From Trebonia sp963777905 (GTDB lineage Bacteria > Actinomycetota > Actinomycetes > Streptosporangiales > Streptosporangiaceae): a DNA stretch of 64,000 nt. The notes under the pieces are model-generated. The model had not been told where the DNA came from, searched no databases, and was given only the letters and a program-made list of their open reading frames with translations. This document shows positions 58,402 to 64,000 of the stretch, piece by piece (position 1 is the first letter of the stretch; every line of letters starts with the position of its first letter). The position numbers and the translations under genes were made by a program. Location of the stretch: positions 39,986 to 103,985 of the forward strand of contig CAVZSM010000014.1 of assembly GCA_963777905.1 (NCBI GenBank). The letters are read 5' to 3'.

Positions 58402-61029
58402 TCAGGCGACCTTCGCCGCCGAGCCGACCGTGAGCTCATCCGATGCAGGGTCCAGGTCGACGAGGACCTCGTCCCCGTCGGTGATCGAGCCGGACAGCAG
58501 GGCCCGCGCCAGCTTGTCGCCGATCGCGGACTGCACGAGCCGGCGCAGCGGCCGCGCTCCGAACACCGGGTCGAACCCGGTCAGCGCGAGCCATTCCCTG
58601 GCCGCCGGGCTCACCGTCAGCAGCAGCCGCCGGGCGGCGAGCCGCGCTGCCAGACGATCGACCTGCAGGTCCACGATCCTGGTCAGCTCCGACGTGGACA
58701 GCGAGTCGAAGATGATCACGTCATCGAGGCGGTTGAGGAACTCCGGCTTGAACGCCGCGCGCACCGCCGTGAGCACCGCCTCCCGCTTCGCCCGGTCATC
58801 CAGGGCCGCATCGGCGATGAACGCCGAGCCGAGGTTCGAGGTCAGGATCAGGATCGTGTTACGGAAGTCCACGGTCCTGCCCTGCCCGTCGGTGAGCCGC
58901 CCGTCGTCCAGGACCTGGAGCAGCACGTCGAACACCTCGGAGTGCGCCTTCTCGACCTCGTCGAGCAGCACCACGCAGTACGGGCGCCGCCGCACCGCCT
59001 CGGTGAGCTGCCCGCCCTCCTCGTAGCCGATGTATCCCGGCGGCGCGCCGACCAGGCGCGCGACCGAGTGCTTCTCGCCGTACTCGCTCATATCGATGCG
59101 GATTATCGCCCGCTCGTCGTCGAACAGGAACTCCGCCAGGGCCTTGGCCAGCTCCGTCTTGCCGACACCGGTCGGCCCGAGGAACAGGAACGACCCCGTG
59201 GGCCGGTCCGGATCGGACACGCCGGCCCGCGCGCGGCGCACCGCGTCGGAGACGGCCTGCACGGCCGCGGACTGCCCGATCACCCGGTTGCCGAGCTCGG
59301 CCTCCATCCGCAGCAGCTTGCCGGTCTCGCCCTCGAGCAGCCGCCCGGCGGGGATTCCTGTCCACGCCGACACAACGTCTGCCACGTCGTCAGGCCCGAC
59401 CTCTTCCTTCACCATCGGCGCCGCGGTGGGGACCCCGGGCGCAGCGTCAGCAGAGTCTTCGTCCGGACGGTCGGTGGCGATTGCCTCCGCGATCTCCGCG
59501 TCCAGGGTGGGGATCTCTCCGTACAGCAGCCGCGAAGCCGTCTCGTAGTCGCCGTCCCGCTGGGCGCGCTCGGCCTGGCCCTTCAGGTCGTCGAGCTTCT
59601 TCTTCAGCTCGCCCACCCGGTTCAGGCCGGACTTCTCCTGCTCCCAGCGCGCGGTCAGCGCGGTGAGCTGCTCCTGGCGGTCGGCCAGGTCGGCGCGCAG
59701 CTTCTCCAGCCGGTCCTTGCTCGCGGCGTCCGACTCGCGCGACAGCGCGAGCTCCTCCATCTTCATCCGGTCCACGATGCGGCGCAGCTCGTCGATCTCG
59801 ACCGGCGAGGAGTCGATCTCCATCCGCAGCCGGGACGCGGACTCGTCCACCAGGTCGATCGCCTTGTCAGGCAGGAACCTGGCGGTGATGTAACGGTCGG
59901 ACAGCGTGGCCGCCGCGACGAGCGCGGCGTCCGAGATCTGCACCTGGTGATGCGCCTCGTAGCGGCCCTTGAGCCCGCGCAGGATCGCGATCGTGTCCTC
60001 GACAGAGGGCTCGCCGACCAGCACCTGCTGGAAGCGGCGCTCCAGCGCCGGGTCCTTCTCGATCCGCTCGCGGTACTCGTCCAGTGTGGTCGCGCCGACC
60101 ATGCGCAGCTCGCCTCGGGCGAGCATCGGCTTCAGCATGTTGCCCGCGTCCATCGCGCCCTCGGCCGCGCCGGCGCCGACCACGGTGTGCAGCTCGTCGA
60201 TGAACGTGATGACCTGGCCGTCGCTCTGCTTGATCTCGTTGAGCACGGCCTTGAGCCGCTCTTCGAACTCACCGCGGTACTTGGCGCCCGCGACCATGCT
60301 GCCCAGGTCAAGCGCGATCAGCCGCTTGCCGCGCAGCGACTCGGGCACGTCGCCGGCCACGATCCGCTGGGCGAGGCCCTCCACGACGGCGGTCTTGCCG
60401 ACGCCGGGCTCGCCGATCAGCACCGGGTTGTTCTTCGTCCGCCTCGACAGCACCTGAACCACCCGGCGGATCTCGGAGTCACGGCCGATGACCGGGTCCA
60501 GCTTGCCGTCCTTGGCCTGCTGGGTCAGGTCGACGCCGTACTTCTCCAGCGCCTGGTAGGTGCCCTCCGGGTCCTCGCTTGTGACCCGGGCGCTGCCGCG
60601 CACCTGGGTAAACGCCTCTGTCAGCGCGTCAGCCGTGGCGCCGGCCTCGCGCAGCAGCGTGGCCGCCTGCCCTCCGTCGGCCGCCAGGCCGACGAGCAGG
60701 TGCTCGGTGGAGACGTACTCGTCGCCCAGCTGCTGGGCGCGGTTCGTCGCGGTGTTGATGACGCCGAGCAGCTGACGGGACAGCTGCGGCGCGGTGGTGG
60801 TCGAGCCGCGCATCTGCGGCAGCTGCGCGATGTGCTCGGCAGTCTCCTTGGCGATGACGCCAGGATCGGCGCCGACCGCCTTGAGCAGTGATGCCGCGAT
60901 GCCCCCGGTCTGGTCGAGCAGGGCGGCAAGCAGGTGCAGCGGGTCAACCTGTGGGTTGCCGTCCGCCGCGGCGCGCCGCGCCGCGATGGACAGCGCCTCC
61001 TGGCTATTGCGAGTGGGCTTGAAGTCCAT
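58402..61029 (-). CDS. clpB: ATP-dependent disaggregase ClpB
   Basis: The 875-residue hexameric AAA+ chaperone rescues aggregated proteins with DnaK/DnaJ/GrpE, all encoded just upstream. Parts: Clp N-terminal domain (MDFKPTRNSQEALSIAARRA), first AAA domain with Walker A GEPGVGKTAVVEG, a coiled-coil middle domain (about residues 410-530, ESDAASKDRLEKLRADLADR), second AAA domain with GPTGVGKTELAKAL and VLLDEVEKAH, and the D2-small domain. It starts 23 bp after the hspR stop and has no obvious own HspR site, so it may be co-transcribed with the dnaK operon, which differs from the separate clpB locus in mycobacteria. Confidence 0.96.
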   Translation of the reverse strand: MDFKPTRNSQEALSIAARRAAADGNPQVDPLHLLAALLDQTGGIAASLLKAVGADPGVIAKETAEHIAQLPQMRGSTTTAPQLSRQLLGVINTATNRAQQLGDEYVSTEHLLVGLAADGGQAATLLREAGATADALTEAFTQVRGSARVTSEDPEGTYQALEKYGVDLTQQAKDGKLDPVIGRDSEIRRVVQVLSRRTKNNPVLIGEPGVGKTAVVEGLAQRIVAGDVPESLRGKRLIALDLGSMVAGAKYRGEFEERLKAVLNEIKQSDGQVITFIDELHTVVGAGAAEGAMDAGNMLKPMLARGELRMVGATTLDEYRERIEKDPALERRFQQVLVGEPSVEDTIAILRGLKGRYEAHHQVQISDAALVAAATLSDRYITARFLPDKAIDLVDESASRLRMEIDSSPVEIDELRRIVDRMKMEELALSRESDAASKDRLEKLRADLADRQEQLTALTARWEQEKSGLNRVGELKKKLDDLKGQAERAQRDGDYETASRLLYGEIPTLDAEIAEAIATDRPDEDSADAAPGVPTAAPMVKEEVGPDDVADVVSAWTGIPAGRLLEGETGKLLRMEAELGNRVIGQSAAVQAVSDAVRRARAGVSDPDRPTGSFLFLGPTGVGKTELAKALAEFLFDDERAIIRIDMSEYGEKHSVARLVGAPPGYIGYEEGGQLTEAVRRRPYCVVLLDEVEKAHSEVFDVLLQVLDDGRLTDGQGRTVDFRNTILILTSNLGSAFIADAALDDRAKREAVLTAVRAAFKPEFLNRLDDVIIFDSLSTSELTRIVDLQVDRLAARLAARRLLLTVSPAAREWLALTGFDPVFGARPLRRLVQSAIGDKLARALLSGSITDGDEVLVDLDPASDELTVGSAAKVA

Positions 61030-61052
61030 CGGTATGTGTTCCCCTTTGTGCC

Positions 61053-61532
61053 TTATTCACTTTTGTCGTGCTCGTCGCCCGCTTGCGGCGACGCCGGGTG
61101 CCAGAACGTCACCCGGGTAGAAGCGCGGACCGGCACCAGCGCGGCCGCCGGATCGGGGGTCCTGGACCGCCGGAGCTCGGCCAGCCGGGCCGCGACCGCC
61201 CGGGTGGACTCGAGTTCCTCCCGCAGCCGGGCCACCTCGGCGTGCAGCTCGGCCGCCATCAGCCTGGCCTGCTCGAGCTCGCGCTCGAGGTCGAGGATCC
61301 GCTTGATGCCGGAGAGGTTGATCCCCTCCTCCTGCGACAGCCGCTGTATCTCGCGCAGCGCGAGGATGTCGCGCATCGAGTAGCGGCGGCCGCCGCCGGT
61401 GGTGCGCCGCGGGGCGACCAGTCCGACGCGCTCGTAGCCGCGTAGCGTCTGCGGGTGCATGCCGGACAGGTTCGCGGCGACGGAGATGACGTAGACGGGC
61501 ATCTCGTCGGACAGCTCGTAAGGGCTGCTCAT
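61053..61532 (-). CDS. hspR: Heat-shock repressor HspR (MerR family)
   Basis: The 159-residue MerR-type regulator has the winged helix-turn-helix YVISVAANLSGMHPQTLRGY, ERVGLVAPRRTTGGGRRYS and a coiled coil (about 75-125). In actinobacteria HspR with DnaK as co-repressor binds HAIR inverted repeats to repress dnaK and clpB. No HAIR site (CTTGAGT-N7-ACTCAAG) is within the part of the operon visible here; the main one would be upstream of dnaK, beyond the window. In M. tuberculosis HspR is degraded through the Bpa proteasome, whose activator is also encoded in this window. Confidence 0.95.
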   Translation of the reverse strand: MSSPYELSDEMPVYVISVAANLSGMHPQTLRGYERVGLVAPRRTTGGGRRYSMRDILALREIQRLSQEEGINLSGIKRILDLERELEQARLMAAELHAEVARLREELESTRAVAARLAELRRSRTPDPAAALVPVRASTRVTFWHPASPQAGDEHDKSE

Positions 61533-61571
61533 GTCATCTCCCTTCTCTTCTGCAGCTGTTCATGGTGAAAC

Positions 61572-62723
61572 TCAGTTCTGCTTCGCCCGCTTGAGCAGTT
61601 CCTCCCGCGGGTCGGTGCCTGACGTCGCGATGCGCAGGTCCTCAAGCGCGGACCGGGCCTTGCTGTTCAGGTCCTGCGGCACGGTTATGTCGACCGTGGC
61701 GAGCAGGGCGCCCAGCGTCCCGTCCTTCTTGCGGACACCGCGCCCGGGAACCCGGAACACCTGTCCGTTCGGGGTGCCCGGCGGGACGCGGACCGTGACC
61801 GCGGGCCCGCGGTGCGTGGGCACCTTGATCTCCGCCCCGAGCGCGAGCTCAGAGATGGTCACCGGCACCGCGACGGTCAGGTTGTCACCGTTCCGGCCGA
61901 AGACCGGGTGCGGTTTCACGTGAACCCGGACATACAGGTCGCCGTTCCTGCCGCCGTGCTCGCCGGGGGCGCCCTTGCCGGGAATCCGGATCCGCTGCCC
62001 GTCGGCGACGCCGGCGGGTATCCGGGCCTGGATGGTGCGCGAGCTCATCGCGCGGCCGCTCCCGCTGCAGGACTGGCACGGGTCGTCCACCACCAGGCCG
62101 CGGCCCCGGCAGGTCTTGCACGGCTCGGACATTCCGAAGCCGCCAAGGTTCCTGCTCTGCTGGCCCGTGCCCTGGCAGTCCGGACAGACCCGCGGCACGG
62201 TGCCTGCCTTGGCTCCGGTGCCGTGGCAGACCGGACAGGGTCCCTCACCGGTCAGCCGCAGCGCCACGGTCGCGCCGTCGATCGAATCGCCGAACGGCAG
62301 CGTGGTTTCCGTCTCTACATCCGCGCCGCGTCGCGCCCGGCTCTGCGCCGTGCCGCCGCGGCCGCGGAAGATGCCGCCAAGCACGTCACCAAGACCGTCG
62401 CCGCCGAACAGGTCGCCAAGGTCGAAGGTGCTGCCGCCGGCGGCACCGCCCCTGGTGCCAGTCGGCACCCGGAAGCCGCCGCCGAACATCGAGCGGGCCT
62501 CGTCGTACTCCTTGCGCTGCTTCTCGTCGGACAGGACGTTGTACGCTTCGGTGATTTCCTTGAAGCGCTCCCCGGCGTCCGCGTTCCCCTTGTTCGCGTT
62601 CGCGTCCGGATGGTACTTACGCGCGAGGTCGCGGTATGCCTTCTTGATGTCGGCAGTCTTCGCGGTCTTGGGCACGCCCAGCGTCTTGTAGTAGTCCTTC
62701 TCGAGGTAATCCTTCGTGCTCAT
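61572..62723 (-). CDS. dnaJ: Chaperone DnaJ
   Basis: The 383-residue type I DnaJ has a J domain with KYHPDANANKGN (HPD motif) near residue 35, a Gly/Phe-rich stretch, four zinc-finger repeats (CPVCHGTG, CPDCQGTG, CKTCRGRG, CQSCSGSG) around residues 160-220 and two C-terminal peptide-binding domains. It delivers clients to DnaK and stimulates its ATPase. It follows grpE by 18 bp and precedes hspR by 39 bp. The N-terminal extension MSTKDYLEKDYYKTLG is typical of actinobacterial DnaJ1. Confidence 0.96.
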   Translation of the reverse strand: MSTKDYLEKDYYKTLGVPKTAKTADIKKAYRDLARKYHPDANANKGNADAGERFKEITEAYNVLSDEKQRKEYDEARSMFGGGFRVPTGTRGGAAGGSTFDLGDLFGGDGLGDVLGGIFRGRGGTAQSRARRGADVETETTLPFGDSIDGATVALRLTGEGPCPVCHGTGAKAGTVPRVCPDCQGTGQQSRNLGGFGMSEPCKTCRGRGLVVDDPCQSCSGSGRAMSSRTIQARIPAGVADGQRIRIPGKGAPGEHGGRNGDLYVRVHVKPHPVFGRNGDNLTVAVPVTISELALGAEIKVPTHRGPAVTVRVPPGTPNGQVFRVPGRGVRKKDGTLGALLATVDITVPQDLNSKARSALEDLRIATSGTDPREELLKRAKQN

Positions 62724-62741
62724 CTGGCCTCGCTGGGCTCT

Positions 62742-63454
62742 TTAGTCGTTGCTGCTTCCGTCTGGCCCTGTGGCGGGCTCCGCGACCGCCACCCTGGCCG
62801 GGCGGAGAATCCGCTCGCCTACTCGGTAGCCGGGCTGGAGGACCTCCACGCAGGTGTCCTCCGTGACGTCCGGCGAGTAGCTATGCGTCAGCGCCTCGTG
62901 GATCTTCGGGTCGAACGTGTCGCCGCGCTGGCCGTAACTGACCAGCCCGAGCTTGGTGAGCGCCGCCTGCAGCGAGTCCGCGACGGACTTGAAGCCGCCG
63001 GACAGCTCACCGTGCTCCCGTGCCTGCCCGATGGCGTCGAGCACGGGCAGCAGCTCGGTGAGCGCGCCGGCGACGGCGTGCTCACGGACTGCGGCCCGGT
63101 CCCTGTCCACCCGCTTGCGGTAGTTCGCGTACTCGGCCTGCAGTCGCTGCAGGTCCGCGGTCCGCTCGGCGAGCTCGGTGCGGATCTTGTCCGCCGCGGC
63201 CCGGTCCGCGGCCACCGCCGCGGGGTCGGTCTCGTTCGGCATAGCTTCGGCTCCGTCGCCATCGTCGGCCCTGCCGTGCCTGGGCTGGCCGGGCTGCCCG
63301 GGCGCCGCGGCCCCCCCGGCCGGCCGGCACTCGTGGTGCCGGCTGGCTGGGAGGCCGCGTGCTTGCCCCGTCTGGGCTGCCCGGTCACCGGGTCGATCCG
63401 CCTGTGGTCGCGGATCACCGGGCCGTTGCCACCCGTGTCGTCAGGTGCTGTCAT
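62742..63454 (-). CDS. grpE: Nucleotide exchange factor GrpE (frameshifted in this sequence)
   Basis: The ATG at 63454 shares one base with the dnaK stop and opens MTAPDDTGGNGPVIRDHRRI, a usual actinobacterial GrpE start. After a Gly/Pro-rich stretch the frame is lost at a run of seven C (63311-63317); adding one base restores GQPRHGRADDGDGAEAMPNE and the long coiled coil KIRTELAERTADLQRLQAEY and the C-terminal beta domain (GDTFDPKIHEALTHSY, VLQPGYRVGERILRPARV). Corrected length is about 237 residues. It releases ADP from DnaK. Read unchanged, only the domain from ATG 63242 would be made. Confidence 0.9.
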
Positions 63455-64000
63455 CAGGCAGCGCCGCCTTCGCCTTCGCCTTCGTCCACGATCTCGGCGT
63501 CAACGACACCCTCGTCCTGCGGAGTCTCCTCCGAGGCGGCGGTGCCGTCGGCGCCCTCGGCGCCGCTCGCGGCCTGCTGCGCCTGGGCGGCCTGGTAGAT
63601 GGCGGTTCCCATCTTCTGGCTGACAGTGGCGGCGTGCTCGCTGGCGGTCTTGATGGTGTCGATGTCGTTGCCCTCGATCGCCTTCTTCAGGTCGGCGATC
63701 GCAGACTGCACCTCGGACTTGATGTCCGCCGGGATCTTCTCGTCGTTCTCGGCGAGGAACTTCTCGGTGCTGTAGACCAGCGTGTCGGCCTGGTTGCGGA
63801 CCTCCGCCTCGTCGCGCCGCCTGCGGTCCTCCTCGGCGTACTGCTCGGCGTCGCGGACCATCTTCTCGATGTCGTCCTTGTTCAATGCCGAGCCGCCGGT
63901 GATCTGCACCGACTGCTGCTTGCCCGTGCCCAGGTCCTTGGCGGACACGTTCACGATGCCGTTGGCGTCGATGTCGAAGGAGACCTCGATCTGCGGGATG
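63454..64000 (-). CDS. dnaK: Chaperone DnaK, C-terminal part
   Basis: The last 181 residues are present; the gene runs off the right edge. The fragment starts in the substrate-binding beta domain (IPQIEVSFDIDANGIVNV, SAKDLGTGKQQSVQITGG) and covers the helical lid, with the usual Gln/Ala-rich to acidic C-terminus ending EGEGEGGAA. It heads the operon dnaK-grpE-dnaJ-hspR(-clpB). Its promoter and the expected HspR-binding HAIR repeats lie outside the window. Confidence 0.96.
   Translation of the reverse strand, partial: IPQIEVSFDIDANGIVNVSAKDLGTGKQQSVQITGGSALNKDDIEKMVRDAEQYAEEDRRRRDEAEVRNQADTLVYSTEKFLAENDEKIPADIKSEVQSAIADLKKAIEGNDIDTIKTASEHAATVSQKMGTAIYQAAQAQQAASGAEGADGTAASEETPQDEGVVDAEIVDEGEGEGGAA

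Overview
The window is high-GC actinobacterial DNA. Lineage evidence: an FhaA/FhaB/PstP/RodA/PbpA/PknA/PknB cell-wall signalling cluster with CrgA nearby and a tRNA-Leu beside fhaA (an arrangement well known near the chromosomal origin of mycobacteria and streptomycetes), a Bpa/PafE-type proteasome activator, a polyprenol-phosphomannose-dependent mannosyltransferase, and a dnaK-grpE-dnaJ-hspR operon. I cannot place it below the level of Actinomycetes.

Layout. 1-10,000: tail of a rhomboid protease, crgA, then on the minus strand fhaA-fhaB-pstP-rodA-pbpA-pknA-pknB, mostly with 4-bp start/stop overlaps, closed by tRNA-Leu and a terminator. 10,200-20,700: a LuxR-type two-component pair, a MacB-like ABC exporter, a Baeyer-Villiger-type monooxygenase, a universal stress protein, a PAS/GAF histidine kinase and a TagH-like ABC ATPase. 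20,800-31,700: anti-sigma kinase and STAS antagonist, GT2 and MptB-like mannosyltransferases, DUF4446, pheA, bpa, a quinone oxidoreductase, a MinD-like ATPase, tRNA-Ser(UGA), a LuxR regulator, DUF72 and CtaG. 31,800-45,100: an orphan AAA ATPase, an acyl-CoA ligase, tRNA-Ser(GCU), a secreted lamin-tail protein, HAD, GT39, ROK kinase, PH-domain protein, tadA with its partner, tRNA-Ser(CGA), a membrane-anchored esterase and a HisC-type aminotransferase. 45,100-55,400: a lipoprotein protease; minus-strand purA-purD-ltrA-purB-murA; DUF3151, fba, DedA, pyrE. 55,500-64,000: a NYN-domain protein, a TPR-like protein, and the minus-strand heat-shock block dnaK-grpE-dnaJ-hspR-clpB.

Two things stand out beyond ordinary gene content. 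First, at least nine single-base indels break otherwise conserved genes (pknB, pknA, a histidine kinase, an anti-sigma kinase, a DUF gene, ltrA, grpE, and the NYN gene twice with opposite signs), mostly in short G/C runs; the likeliest reading is an unpolished assembly rather than real pseudogenes, and the reconstructed proteins look normal. Second, two families of short palindromic repeats are dispersed through the window and sit inside coding sequences: a 20-bp sequence centred on ACGGGCCCGT (four copies: in pknA, in the mannosyltransferase, in purD, and just after the AAA ATPase) and a TTTGTCCCTG hairpin (one copy inside the mannosyltransferase gene, one as a perfect 21-bp terminator-like hairpin beside clpB). 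In proteins they fall in linkers or loops, as expected for small insertions tolerated only in permissive places. These repeats are the best candidates here for something undescribed. I see no CRISPR array, prophage, transposase or biosynthetic gene cluster.
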